64,000 nt of DNA, from positions 5,909,857 through 5,973,856 of the forward strand of contig OY365810.1 in assembly GCA_959347315.1 (NCBI GenBank), in the 5' to 3' direction. Made by a program: the position numbers and the translations under genes. This DNA is from Bimastos eiseni (lineage: Eukaryota > Annelida > Clitellata > Crassiclitellata > Lumbricidae). Shown here piece by piece: positions 10,659 through 23,565 of the stretch. Position 1 is the first letter of the stretch. Each line of letters begins with the position of its first letter. The notes under the pieces are model-generated. The model was not told the DNA's origin and ran no database searches. It worked only from the letters and a program-made list of their open reading frames with translations.

Positions 10659-10769
10659 CTGTTTCACAGTTTGAGCCAGTGTATCCCGATTCACAGATGC
10701 ATCCATAGTTGTTTAACTGCTCGTTACATGTTCCATGGACACATGGATTTGACTTGCATTCGTCGATTT
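10659..10769 (-). CDS. EGF exon E11, E4 form with Gly23
   Basis: Gly23, Ser28, Thr37 and a silent GGC at Gly32. Its right part equals the partial E00 base for base, marking where the second copy of the 10,717-bp duplication enters the window. Confidence 0.92.
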
Positions 10770-11693
10770 CTGTAAAGGAAAGCAATAACTATAAAGAATC
10801 GTTGGATTTATAACCTTGACCATTGGAACAATGCGACGGGACCTCACCCCAGCTGCTAAGAGACAATGAAAATTTTCCTACCGATGTATTGGGCGTGGTA
10901 ATTCTCCCAACGTGGTGTTCTGAGGTGTTCCTGCCGACAACGCAATTTGGGCAATTTCTGCCATTTTTTTGCCAAATTTACCTTGTGTTATTACGTATTC
11001 TAACCTAAAATTCAATGCATATCTACATGCGTCCATCAGTTATACAACTGAAGCTCGTCAGTGTGGAGATAAAAATGCCTGGAGTGGGGTCCCTCGCACG
11101 ATGAGTTCACCTAATCAGGGATATCATCCATCCAATTATCTTGCAAAAAATGATCAGTAACTCCGATCAGTAAACTACGTTTTCGGGAAGATATGGATCA
11201 CTTATGAACTAATGGAACCAGTCAACTCTTAAGAATGTTTCGATCAACAATGGCATCAGTGTTACATGTCTATCGATTGTCATGAACAAGGTAATCACTA
11301 ATCGATATAAAATAAATGTTCGTTAGGCCTACTCACAGATCAAGATTAACCATGTCTTGCAATGCTCATACATGCACCCCAGCAGATGTCCATAGGCCGT
11401 GATTGGATTTTAAGTAATGAAATAAGTCACAACAGTCGAATATTTCGTTTCATTAATTATTTTAAAATGCCTATATAAGTTCATCGAGTTATGTGAAGAG
11501 AGTGATACGACAGATGATTTATTTCGTACACGAGCCATAATTAACTTTTCCACCAGACATAATTCATTCATCGCGCTATTCAGATCTATTCCGATGCAAA
11601 TAGCAATCTCAGTTTCCAGTAAAATAACTCCGCGGTTACCATCGACTTGACTACAACGGATAAGATGACATCCTAGTAGACTTAAAGCCTGAC

Positions 11694-11804
11694 CTGATTC
11701 ACAGTTTGAACCAGTGTATCCCGATTCACAGATGCATGCGTAGTTGTTTAACTGCTCGTTACATGTTCCATGGACACATGGATTTGACTTGCATTTGTCG
11801 ATTT
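11694..11804 (-). CDS. EGF exon E12, K4 form
   Basis: Duplicate of E01, offset 10,717 bp: Lys4, Ala23, Ser28, Ser37. A 1659-bp intron (11805-13463) precedes it in transcription, again like E01. Confidence 0.92.
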
Positions 11805-13463
11805 CTGTAAAGGAAGCAATAGCTATAAAGAAGCGCCGGATTTATAACTTTGACTATTGGAACAATGCCACGGGACATCACGCCAAGGCCTGTGAGAAAA
11901 TGACAATTCCCATACCGATGTATTGGGTGTGGTAATTCTGCCAACGTGGTATTCAGAGGAGTTCCTGCTGACAACGCATTTTTACCATTTGCTGCCATTT
12001 AATTTTGCAAAATTTACCTTGTGTAATTACGCATTCTAACCAAACATTAAAGGAATATCTTCATGGACCATCAGATATACAATTGAAGCACGTCAGTGTG
12101 GAGATAAAAACGCCCGCAGAAGGGGCCTATACAAGAGAAGTTCACCTAATTGAGGAAATCATCCTTCCAAGCATCTAGCAAACAATGCTTAGGTACTACG
12201 ATGATTAAACTACGTTATCGAGAAGACACGGACAATTTATGAACAGACAGAACCGGTCAACTCTTAAAAAGTTTCCATCGTCAATGGCATCAGTGTTATC
12301 AATCTATTTATTGATAGAGGATATAGATAGATAGATAATACAAAGGCCTTTAGAACGTTACAAACTTTTTGCATTACTTTGGGTGGGTAATTCTACCAAA
12401 GTGATCTTCGGCGGAATTCCAGCAGCCAACGCCTTGTGAGCAGTTGCTGCATTTGTTGGCCAAATAAAACTTTTGTTATTGCGTACACTAACCAAATATT
12501 TAATCTATATCGACATGTGTCTAATCACTAATATAATCTAAGCACTTCAGAATGCAGATATAAACCACGACTTCAGTGCGACTTGGATCTCTCATGAACT
12601 GATAATATCAATCAACTCATGAGAAAGTTTCGATCGCCACGACATCAGACCTATCTCTCTCTTGATCAGTAAGTACAAGCCTATCAATTACGGATGACAC
12701 TTAAATGTTCGTTAATCATAAAAATCCATAAATAGCTTATATAACAAACGCAATTCGATCGTAATCCGCTTTGCGGATCTTCACCTACAATTAAGGACCT
12801 CGATTTCCAGCAAAGGAACTCCGCGATCACCTCAAATTAGATTCCAACGGATCAGATAACAGCAGTATATAGCAAACAAAGCTCAGTAATTCCCACCAGT
12901 AAACTACGTTTTCGGGAAGATATGGATCACTTATGAATTGACGGAACCAATAAACTCTAATAAAGTTTCGATCGCAATGGCATCAGTGTGATGGTTCTTT
13001 CGATTTGCATGAACAAACCAATCAATAATGGATGTGAAATTAATGTTCGTTCGGACTACACAGAGTTGAAGAATAACCATGTCATACATTGTTCATACAT
13101 GCACCGCAGCAGTTGTCCATAGGCAATGATTGGCTTTTATGTGATTAAATAAGTCAAAACAGTCGACTATTTCATTTCATTAATTATTTAAAATACCTAA
13201 ATATGCTAATTTAGTTATTTGAAGAGAGTGATACGATGGACATTATAATTCGTTTACAAGCCATAATTATCTAGACCAGCAGACATATATCGTTCAAAGC
13301 GGTATTCGGATCCAATCCGATGCCAAAAGCAATCTCAAATTAGATTCCAACGGATCAGATAACAGCAGTATGTAGCAAACAATTTCCAATAAAAGAACTC
13401 CGCGGTCACCTTAAACTTGACTACAACGGATAAGATGACATCCTAGTAGACTTAAAGCCTGAC
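11805..13463 (-). repeat. Long intron, duplicate of 1088-2746
   Basis: Same length and the same two exon-less junctions (near 12,320-12,360 and 12,848-12,890), offset 10,717 bp. Only isolated base differences were noticed, for example T2585 against G13302. Confidence 0.75.
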
Positions 13464-13574
13464 CTGTTTCACAGTTTGAACCAGTGTATCCCGATTCACA
13501 GTAGCATGCGTAGTTGTTTAACTGCTCGTTACATGTTCCATGAACACATGGATTTGACTTGCATTCGTCGATTT
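13464..13574 (-). CDS. EGF exon E13, E4 form with Tyr25
   Basis: Duplicate of E02, including the Tyr25 change between Cys24 and Cys26 and Thr37. Keeping this private change supports a recent origin for the large duplication. Confidence 0.92.
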
Positions 13575-14501
13575 CTGTAAAGGAAAGCAATAACTATAAA
13601 GAATCGTTGGAATCATAACCTTGACCATTGGAACAATGCCACGGGACCTCACGCCAAGGACTGTGAGAAAATGACAATTTCCATACCGATTTCTTGAATG
13701 TGGTAATTCTCCCAACGTGGTATTCAGAGGAGTTCCTGCTGACAACGCATTTTGAGCATTTGCTGCCATTTAATTTTGCCAAATTTACCTTGTGTTATTA
13801 CGCAATCTAACCTAAAATTAAATGCATATCTACATGGGTCCATCAGTTATACAATTGAGGCTCGTCAGTGTGGAGATCAAAACGCCCAGTATAGGGTCCC
13901 AAACACGACAAGTTCACCTAAATAGGGAAATTATATATAAAATTTATCTAGCAAACAATGGTCAGCAACTCCGATCAGTAAACTACGTTTTCGGGAACAT
14001 ATGGATCACTTATGAACTAATGGAACCAGTCAACTCTTTAAAAAGTCTCGATCAAAAATGGCATCAGTGTTACATGTCTATCGATTGTCATGAACAAGGT
14101 AATCACTAATCGATATGAAATAAATGTTCGTTAGGCCTACTCACAGATCAAGATTAACCATATCTTGCAATGCTCATACATGCACCCCAGCAGATGCCCA
14201 TAAGCCGTGATTGGCTTTTAAGTAATGAAATAAGTCACAACAGTCGAATATTTCGTTTCATTAATTATTTTAAAATGCCTACATAAGTTTATCGAGCTAA
14301 TTGAAGAAAGTGATACGACAGATGATTTATTTCGTACACAAGAGATAGTTAGCTTTTCCACCAGACATAATTCATTCATCGCGCTATGCAGATCTATTCC
14401 GATGCAAATGACAATGTCAATTTCCAGCAAAAGAACTCCGCGGTTACCTTCGACTTGACTACAACGGATAAGATGACATCCTAGTAGACTTAAAGCCTGA
14501 C

Positions 14502-14612
14502 CTGATTCACAGTTTGAACCAGTGTATCCCGATTCACAGATGCATGCGTAGTTGTTTAACTGCTCGTTACATGTTCCATGGACACATGGATTTGACTTGC
14601 ATTCGTCGATTT
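14502..14612 (-). CDS. EGF exon E14, canonical E4 form
   Basis: Duplicate of E03 in the second 10.7-kb block, with the same residues and an open frame past the donor down to 14218. It is paired with E15 across 559 bp. Confidence 0.94.
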
Positions 14613-15171
14613 CTGTAAAGGAAAGCAATAACTAAAAAGAATCGTTGGAATTATAACCTTGACTATTGGAACAATGCCCCGGGACCTCACGCCAAGGGCT
14701 GTGAGAAAATGACAATTCCCATACCGATGTATTGGGTGTGGTAATTCTTCCAACGTGGTATTCAGAAGAGTTCCTGCTGACAACGCATTGTTAGCATTTG
14801 CTGCCATTTAATTTTGCAAAATTTACCTTGTGTATTTACGCATTCTAACCACAAATTCAATGCATATCTACATGGACCATCAGATATACAATTGAAGCAC
14901 GTCAGTATGGAGATAAAAACGCAAGCAGTAGGGAGGGGCCCATACTCGAAAAGTTCACCTAATTGAGGAAATCATCCTTCCAAGCATCTAGCAAACAATG
15001 CTTAGGTACTACGATGATTAAACTACGTTCTTCCGAAGACATGGATCATCTACGAACTGATAGACCCAGTCAACTCTTAAAAAGTCCCATACACGATAAG
15101 TTCACCTCCGCGGTTACCTTAAATTTCACAACAGCCCATAAGATGACATCCTCGTAGACTTAAAGCCTGAC

Positions 15172-15282
15172 CTGTTTCACAGTTTGAACCAGTGTATCCA
15201 AATTCACAGATGCAACCATAGTTGTTTAACTGCTCGTTACATGTTCCATGGACACATGGATTTGACTTGCATTCGTCGATAT
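15172..15282 (-). CDS. EGF exon E15, D1/E4 form with Phe28
   Basis: Duplicate of E04: D-I-D-E-C start, Gly23, Phe28, Thr37 and the same CTCTACAG acceptor. Confidence 0.92.
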
Positions 15283-16207
15283 CTGTAGAGGAAAGCAGTA
15301 ACTATAGAGAATCGTTGGATTTATAACCTTGACTATTGGAACAATGCCACGGGACCTCACGCCAGCTGCTAAGAGAGAATGTAAATTTCCCTACCGATGT
15401 ATTGGGCGTGGTAATTCTCCCAACGTGGTTTTCTGAGGAGTTCCTGCCGACAACGCAATTTGGGCAATTTCTGCCATTTTTTTGCCAAATTTACCTTGTG
15501 TTATTACGCAATCTAACCTAAAATTAAATGCATATCTACATGGGTCCATCAGTTATACAATTGAGGCTCGTCAGTGTGCAGATCAAAACGCCCAGTGTAG
15601 GGTCCCAAACACGACAAGTTCACCTAAATAGGGAAATTATATATAAAATTTATCTAGCAAACAATGGTCAGTAACTCCGATCAGTAAGCTACGTTTTCGG
15701 GAAGATATGGATCACTTATGAACCAATGGAACCAGTCAACTCTTAAAAAAGTGTCGATCAACAATGGCATCAGTGTTACATGTCTATCGATTGTCATGAA
15801 CAAGGTAATCACTAATCGATATGAAATAAATGTTCGTTAGGCCTACTCACAGATCAAGATTGACCATGTCTTGCAATGCTCATACATGCACCCCAGCAGA
15901 TGCCCATAAGCCGTGATTGGCTTTTAAGTAATGAAATAAGTCACAACAGTCGAATATTTCGTTTCATTAATTATTTTAAAATGCCTACATAAGTTTATCG
16001 AGCTAATTGAAGAAAGTGATACGACAGATGATTTATTTCGTACACAAGAGATAGTTAGCTTTTCCACCAGACATAATTCATTCATCGCGCTATGCAGATC
16101 TATTCCGATGCAAATGACAATGTCAATTTCCAGCAAAAGAACTCCGCGGTTACCTTCGACTTGACTACAACGGATAAGATGACATCCTAGTAGACTTAAA
16201 GCCTGAC

Positions 16208-16318
16208 CTGATTCACAGTTTGAACCAGTGTATCCCGATTCACAGATGCATGCGTAGTTGTTTAACTGCTCGTTACATGTTCCATGGACACATGGATTTG
16301 ACTTGCATTCGTCGATTT
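16208..16318 (-). CDS. EGF exon E16, canonical E4 form
   Basis: Duplicate of E05, 1,706 bp right of E14. The frame stays open past the donor to 15924. It is paired with E17 across 559 bp. Confidence 0.94.
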
Positions 16319-16877
16319 CTGTAAAGGAAAGCAATAACTAAAAAGAATCGTTGGAATTATAACCTTGACTATTGGAACAATGCCACGGGACCTCACGCCA
16401 AGGGCTGTGAGAAAATGACAATTCCCATACCGATGTATTGGGTGTGGTAATTCTTCCAACGTGGTATTCAGAAGAGTTCCTGCTGACAACGCATTGTTAG
16501 CATTTGCTGCCATTTAATTTTGCAAAATTTACCTTGTGTATTTACGCATTCTAACCACAAATTCAATGCATATCTACATGGACCATCAGATATACAATTG
16601 AAGCACGTCAGTATGGAGATAAAAACGCAAGCAGTAGGGAGGGGCCCATACTCGAAAAGTTCACCTAATTGAGGAAATCATCCTTCCAAGCATCTAGCAA
16701 ACAATGCTTAGGTACTACGATGATTAAACTACGTTCTTCCGAAGACATGGATCATCTACGAACTGATAGACCCAGTCAACTCTTAAAAAGTCCCATACAC
16801 GATAAGTTCACCTCCGCGGTTACCTTAAATTTCACAACAGCCCATAAGATGACATCCTCGTACACTTAAAGCCTGAC

Positions 16878-16988
16878 CTGTTTCACAGTTTGAACCAGTG
16901 TATCCAAATTCACAGATGCAACCATAGTTGTTTAACTGCTCGTTACATGTTCCATGGACACATGGATTTGACTTGCATTCGTCGATAT
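16878..16988 (-). CDS. EGF exon E17, D1/E4 form with Phe28
   Basis: Duplicate of E06: Asp1, Gly23, Phe28, Thr37 and the same interrupted acceptor tract. Confidence 0.92.
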
Positions 16989-17956
16989 CTGTAAAGGCAA
17001 GCAGTAACTATAGAGAATCGTTCGATTTATAACCTTGACTATTGGAACAATGCCACGGGACTTCACGCCAGCTGCTAAGAGAGAATGTAAATTTCCCTAC
17101 CGATGTATTGGGCGTGGTAATTCTCCCAACGTGGTTTTCTGAGGAGTTCCTGCCGACAACGCAATTTGGGCAATTTCTGCCATTTTTTTGCCAAATTTAC
17201 CTTGTGTTATTACGTATTCTAACCTAAAATTCAATGCATAGCTACATGGGTCTATCAGTTATACAACTGAAGCTCGTCAGTGTGGAGATAAAAATTCCCG
17301 GTGTGGGGTCCCTCGCACAAGAAGTTCACCTAATCAGGGATATCATCCTTCCAATTATCTAGCAAAAAATGATCAGTAACTCCGTTCAGTAAGCTGCGTT
17401 TTCGGGAAGATATGGATCACTTATGAACTAATGGAACCAGTCAACTCTTAAAAAAGTTTCGATCAACAATGGCATCAGTGTTACATGTCTATCGATTGTC
17501 ATGAACAAGGTAATCACTAATCGATATGAAGTGAATGTTCGTTAGGCCTACTCACAGATCAAGATTAACCATGTCTTGCAATATTCATACATGCACCCCA
17601 GCAGATGCCTAATGGCAGTGATTGGCTTTTATGTGATTAAATAGGTCAAAACAGTCGACTATTTCATTTCATTAATTATTTTAAAATACCTAAATATGCT
17701 AATTGAGCTATTTGAAGAGAGTGATACGATGGACATTATAATTCGTTTACAAACCATAATTATCTAGACCAGCAGACATATATCGTTCAAAGCGGTATTC
17801 GGATCCAATCCGATGTCAAAAGCAATCTCAAATTAGATTCCAACGGATCAGATAACAGCAGTATGTAGCAAACAATATCCAATAAAAGAACTCCGCGGTC
17901 ACCTTAAACTTGACTACAACGGGTAAGATGACATCCTAGAAGTCTTAAAGTCTGAC

Positions 17957-18067
17957 CTGTTTCACAGTTTGAACCAGTGTATCCCGATTCACAGATGCAT
18001 GCGTAGTTGTTTAACTGCTCGTGACATGTTCCATGGACACATGGATTTGACTTGCATTCGTCGATTT
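17957..18067 (-). CDS. EGF exon E18, E4 form with His16
   Basis: Duplicate of E07, including His16 and the altered donor flank. It is the last exon inside the near-identical part of the 10.7-kb duplication; differences become denser from about 18,134. Confidence 0.92.
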
Positions 18068-18992
18068 CTGTAAAGGAAAGCAATAACTAAAAAGAATCGT
18101 TGGAATTATAACCTTGACTATTGGAACAATGCCACGGGACCTCACGCCAAGGGCTGCGAGAAAATTACAATTTCCATACCGATTTCTTGAATGTGGTAAT
18201 TCTCCCAACGTGGTATTCAGAGGAGTTCCTGCGGACAACGCATTTTCAGCAATTGCTGCCATTTAATTTTGCAAAATTTACCTTGTTATTACGCAATCTA
18301 ACCTAAAATTAAATGCATATCTACATGGGTCCATCAGTTATACAATTGAGGCTCGTCAGTGTGCAGATCAAGACGCCCGGTGTAGGGTCCCAAACACGAC
18401 AAGTTCACCTAAATAGGGAAATTATATATAAAAATTATCTAGCAAACAATGGTCAGTAACTCCGATCAGTAAACTACGTTTTCGGTAAGATATGGATCAC
18501 TTATGAACTAATGGAACCAGTCAACTCTTAAAAAAGTTTCGATCAACAATGGCATCAGTGTTACATGTCTATCGATTGTCATGAACAACGTAATCACTAA
18601 TCGATATGAAATAAATGTTCGTTACGCCTACTCACAGATCAAGATTAGCCATGTCTTGCAATGCTCATACATGCACCCCAGCAGATGCCCATAGGCCGTG
18701 ATTGGCTTTTAAGTAATGAAGTAAGTTACAACAGTCGAATATTTTGTTTAATTGATTATTTTAAAATGTCTACATAAGTTTATCGAGCCATTTGAAGAGA
18801 GTGATACGACAGATGATTTATTTCGTACACAAGCCATAATTAGCATTTCCACCAGACATAATTCATTCATCGCGCTATGCAGATCTATTCCGATGCAAAT
18901 AACAATCTCAATTTCCAGTAAATGAACTCCGCGGTTACCTTCGACTTGACTACAACGGATAAGATGACATCCTAGTAGACTTAAAGCCTGAC

Positions 18993-19103
18993 CTGATTCA
19001 CAGTTTGAACCAGTGTATCCCGATTCACAGATGCATGCGTAGTTGTTTAACTGCTCGTTACATGTTCCATGGACACATGGATTTGACTTGCATTTGTCGA
19101 TTG
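18993..19103 (-). CDS. EGF exon E19, A1/K4 form
   Basis: The acceptor-side bases CA give Ala1, so the start is A-I-D-K-C. Two of the acidic calcium-site positions (1 and 4) are lost while Asp3 stays. E30 and E48 are the same type. Acceptor CCATTACAG. Ala23, Ser28, Ser37. Confidence 0.92.
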
Positions 19104-19662
19104 CTGTAATGGAAAGCAATAACTATAAAGAAGCGGCGGATTTATAACTTTGACTATTGGAACAATGCCACGGGGTCTCATGCCAAGGCATGTCAAAAAA
19201 TGACAATTCCCATACCGATGTATTGGGTGTGGTAATGCTGCCAACGTGGTATTCAGAGGAGTTTCTGCTGACAGCGCAATTTTAGCATTTGCTGCCATTT
19301 AATTTTGCAAAATTTACCTTGTGTATTTACGCATTCTAACCAAAAATTAAATTCATATCTACATGGACCATCAGATATACAATTGAAGCACGTCAGTGTG
19401 GAGATAAAAACGCCCGGAGTAGGGAGGGGCCAATACTCGAAAAATTCACCTAATTGAGGAAATCATCCTTCCAAGCATCTAGCAAACAATGCTTAGGTAC
19501 TACGATGATTAAACTACGTTCTCCAGAAGACATGGATCATTTATGAACTGATAGATCCAGTCAACTCTTAAAAAGTCCCATACACGATAAGTTCACCAAT
19601 GCGGTCACCTTAAACTTGACTACAAAGCATCAGTTGACATCCTCGTAGACTTAAAGCCTGAC

Positions 19663-19773
19663 CTGTTTCACAGTTTGAACCAGTGTATCCCGATTCACAG
19701 ATGCATCGGGAGTTGTTTGACTGCTCGTTACATGTTCCATTGACACATGGATTTGACATGCTTTCGTCGATTT
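19663..19773 (-). CDS. EGF exon E20, degenerate: Cys5 lost
   Basis: The exon is still 111 bp, open and flanked by AG and GT, but Cys5 is Ser, Lys6 Met, His12 Asn, Leu19 Ser, Tyr22 Ser and Ala23 Arg. Losing Cys5 removes the first disulfide (5-15), and losing Tyr22 removes the conserved aromatic. The changes create N-G-T and N-N-S glycosylation sequons. It is probably a decaying exon that may be skipped; a variant fold is possible. E46 shares most changes. Confidence 0.82.
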
Positions 19774-20698
19774 CTGAAATGGAAAGCAATAACTATAAAG
19801 AATCGTTGGAATTATAACCTTGACTATTGCAACAATGCCACGTGACCTCACGCCAGCTGCTAAGAGAGACTGAAAATTTCCCTACCGATGTATTGGGCGT
19901 GGTGATTCTCCCAACGTCGTATTCCGAGAGAGTTCCTGCCGACAACCCATTTTCAGCATTTGCTGCCATTTAATTTTGCCAATTTTACCTTTTCTTTTTA
20001 CGCATTATATTCTAAAATTCAAGGCATATCTACGTGGGTCCATCAGTTATACAATTGATGCTCGTCAGTGTGGAAATAAAAACGCCCGGTGTAGTGTCCC
20101 ATACACGATAAGTTCACCTAAATAGGTAAATCATCCTTAAAAATCATCTGGAAAACAATGATCAGTAACTCCGATCAATAAGCTACGTTTTCGGGAAGAT
20201 ATGGATCATTTATGAACTAATGGATCCAGTCAACTCTTAAAAAAGTTTCGATCGTCAATGGCGTAAGTGTTATATGTCTATCGCATGTCATGAACAAACC
20301 AATCACTAATCGATATTAAAAAATTGTTCGTTAGGCCTACTCACAGATCAAGATTAACCATGTCATGCTTTGCTCATACATGCAACCCAGCAGATGTCCA
20401 TAGGCCGTGATAGGCTTTTAAGTAATGAAAAAAGCCACAACAATCGAATATTTCGTTTAATTTATTACTTTAAAATACCTATGTATGTTTATTGAGCTAG
20501 TTGAAGAGAGTGATACGACAGATTTTTTTGGTACACAAGCCATAATTAGCTTTTCCACGAGACATAATTCAGTCATCGCGCTATGCAGATCTATTCCGAT
20601 TCAAATAACAATCTCAATTTCCAGTAAAAGAACTCCGCGGTCACTTTCGACTTGAGTACAACGGAGGGGATGCCATCGTAGTAGACTAAAAGCCTGAC

Positions 20699-20809
20699 CT
20701 GTTTCACAGTTTGAACCAGTGTATCCCGATTCACAGATGCATCCATAGTTGTTTAACTGCTCGTTACATGTTCCATGGACACATGGATTTGACTTGCATT
20801 CGTCGATTT
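20699..20809 (-). CDS. EGF exon E21, E4 form with Gly23
   Basis: Gly23, Ser28, Thr37 and Glu4, with all cysteines. The donor flank contains a run of changes (20,664-20,690) not seen in most copies. Introns of about 925 bp lie on both sides. Confidence 0.92.
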
Positions 20810-21735
20810 CTGTAAAGGAAAGCAATAACTATAAAGACTCGTTGGATTTATAACTTTGACCATTGGAACAATGCCACGGGACCTCACCCAAGCTGCTGAG
20901 AGACAATGAAAATTTCACTACCGATGTATTGGGCGTGATTATTCTCCCAACGTGGTGTTCTGAGGTGTTCCTGCCGACAACGCATTTTGTGCAAATTCTG
21001 CCATTTTTTTTGCTAAATTTACCTTGTGTTATTACGTATTCTAATCTAAAAATCAATGCATAGCTACATGGATCCATCAGTTATACAACTGAAGCTCGTC
21101 AGTGTGGAGATCAAAACGCCCGGTGTAGTGTCCCAAACACGACAAGTTCACCTAAATAGGGAAATTATATATAAAAATTATCTAGCAAACAATGGGCAGT
21201 AACTCCGATCAGTAAACTACGTGTTCGAGAAGATATGGATCACTTATGAACTAATGGAACCAGTCAACTCTTTAAAAAGTTTCGATCAACAATGGCATCA
21301 GTGTTACATGTCTATCGATTGTCATGAACAAGGTAATCACTAATCGATATGAAATAAATGTTCGTTAGGCCTACTCACAGATCAAGATTAACCATGTCTT
21401 GCAATGCTCATACATGCACCCCAGCAGATGCTCATAGGCCGTGATTGGATTCTAAGTAATGAAATAAGTCACAACAGTCGAATATTTCGTTTAATTAATT
21501 ATTTTTAAATGCCTACATAAGTTTATCGAGCTATTTGAAGGGAGTGATACGACAGATGATTTATTTCGTACACAAGCCATAATTAGCTTTTCCACCAGAC
21601 ATAATTCATTCATCGCGCTATGCAGATCTATTCCGATGCAAATAACAATCTCAATTTCCAGTAAAAGAACTCCGCGGTTACCTTCGACTTGACTACAACG
21701 GATAAGATGACATCCTAGTAGACTTAAAGCCTGAC

Positions 21736-21846
21736 CTGATTCACAGTTTGAACCAGTGTATCCCGATTCACAGATGCATGCATAGTTGTTTAACTGCTCG
21801 TTACATGTTCCATGGACACATGGATTTGACTTGCATTTGTCGACTT
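21736..21846 (-). CDS. EGF exon E22, V2/K4 form
   Basis: The start is E-V-D-K-C, with Ala23 and Ser37. E27 and E39 have the same start and lie 6,043 and 17,253 bp to the right, in paralogous blocks. It is paired with E23 across a 559-bp intron. Confidence 0.92.
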
Positions 21847-22405
21847 CTGTAATGGAAAGCAATAACTATAAAGAAGCGCCGGATTTATAACTTTGACTAT
21901 TGGAACAATGCCACGGGACCTCACGCCAAGGGCTGTGAGAAAATGACAATTCCCATACCGATATATTGGGTGTGGTAATTCTTCCAACGTGGTATTCATA
22001 AGAGTTCCTGCTGACAACGCATTGTTAGCATTTGCTGCCATTTAATTTTGCAAAATTTACCTTGTGTATTTACGCATTCTAACCAAAAATTCAATGCATA
22101 TCTACATGGACCATCAGATATACAATTGAAGCACGTCAGTATGGAGATAAAAACGCCCGAAGTAGGGAGGGGCCCATACTCGAAAAGTTCACCTAATTGA
22201 GGAAATCATCCATCCAAGCATCTAGCAAACAATGCTTAGGTACTACGATGATTAAACTACGTTCTTGCGAAGACATGGATCATTTATGAACTGATAGACC
22301 CAGTCAACTCTTAAAAAGTCCCATACACGATAAGTTCACCTCCGCGGTTACCTTAAATTTCACTACAACCCATAAGATGACATCCTCGTAGACTTAAAAC
22401 CTGAC

Positions 22406-22516
22406 CTGTTTCACAGTTTGAGCCAGTGTATCCCAATTCACAGATGCATCCATAGTTGTTTAACTGCTCGTTACATGTTCCATGGACACATGGATTTGAC
22501 TTGCATTCGTCGATTT
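22406..22516 (-). CDS. EGF exon E23, E4 form with Gly23/Leu28
   Basis: Gly23, Leu28, Thr37 and silent GGC at Gly32. It is the upstream partner of E22. The corresponding exons in the other blocks are E28 and E40. Confidence 0.92.
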
Positions 22517-23454
22517 CTGTAAAGGAAAGCAATAACTATAAAGAATCGTTGGAATCATAACCTTGACCATTGGAACAATGCCACGGGACCTCACCCCAGC
22601 TGCTAAGAGACAATGAAAATTTCCCTACCGATGTATTGGCCGTGGTAATTCTCCCAACGTGGTGTTCTGAGGTGTTCCTGCCGACAACGCATTTTGTGCA
22701 ATTTCTGCCATTTTTTTTGACAAATTTACCTTGTGTTATTACGTATTCAAATCTAAAATTCAATGCATAGCTACATGGATCCATCAGTTATACAACTAAA
22801 GCTCGTCAGTGTGGAGATAAAAATGCCCGGTGTGGGGTCCCTCGCGCGATAAGTTCACCTAATCAGAGAAATCATCCTTCCAATTATTTAGCAAAAAATG
22901 ATCTGTAACTCCGATCAGTAAACTACGTTTTCGGGAAGACATGGATCATTTGTGGAGTTCCTGCCGACACCGCATTTTGAGAATTTGCTGCCATTTGCAT
23001 GAACAAACCAATCAATAATGGATGTGAAATTAATGTTCATTCGGACTACGCAGAGATGAAGAATAACCATGTCATACATTGTTCATACATGTACCGCAGC
23101 AGTTGTCCATAGGCAATGATTGGCTTTTATGTGATTAAATAAGTCAAAACAGTCGACTATTTCATTTCATTAATTATTTTAAAATACCTAAATATGCTAA
23201 TTGAGCTATTTGAAGAGAGTGATACGATGGACATTATAATTCGTTTACAAGCCATAATTATCTAGACCAGCAGACATATATCGTTCAAAGCGGTATTCGG
23301 ATCCAATCCGATGCCAAAAGCAATCTCAAATTAGATTCCAACGGATCAGATAACAGCAGTATGTAGCAAACAATTTCCAATAACAGAACTCCGCGGTCAC
23401 CTTAAACTTGACTACAACGGATAAGATGACATCCTAGTAGACTTAATGCCTGAC
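22517..23454 (-). repeat. Rearranged 938-bp intron class
   Basis: Near 22,940-23,000 a piece of acceptor-side module (TTCCTGCCGACACCGCATTT) is fused into donor-side sequence, and a fragment ending GTAGCAAACAA is inserted near 23,330-23,375. The same structure recurs at 28560-29497, 39770-40707, 43915-44852, 52954-53891 and 56810-57750. It looks like a chimera of two repeat units that lost the exon between them. Confidence 0.72.
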
Positions 23455-23565
23455 CTGTTTCACAGTTGGAACCAGTGTATCCCGATTCACAGATGCATGC
23501 GTAGTTGATTAACTGCTCGTTACATGTTCCATGGACACATGGATTTGACTTGCATTCGTCGATTT
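23455..23565 (-). CDS. EGF exon E24, E4 form with Ile20
   Basis: Asn20 is changed to Ile two residues before Tyr22, and Ser33 uses TCC. Both marks recur in E29 and E41. Ala23, Ser28, Thr37. The intron to its left is of the rearranged 938-bp class. Confidence 0.92.

Larger units (their letters stand above)
10718..18133. repeat. Segmental tandem duplication, right copy
   Basis: Partner of 1-7,416. Beyond about 18,134 the two sides stay homologous, as all units are, but differ much more often. The near-identical tract ends inside the introns preceding E07 and E18. Confidence 0.9.
18720..20600. repeat. Block with degenerate exon, paralogous to about 45,610-47,480
   Basis: Contains E19 and the Cys5-less E20. 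Flanks share unusual bases with the E45-E46 region, such as CTACGTGGG near 20,030 and CTATGTATG near 20,480 (46,921 and 47,373 in the partner). Confidence 0.75.
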
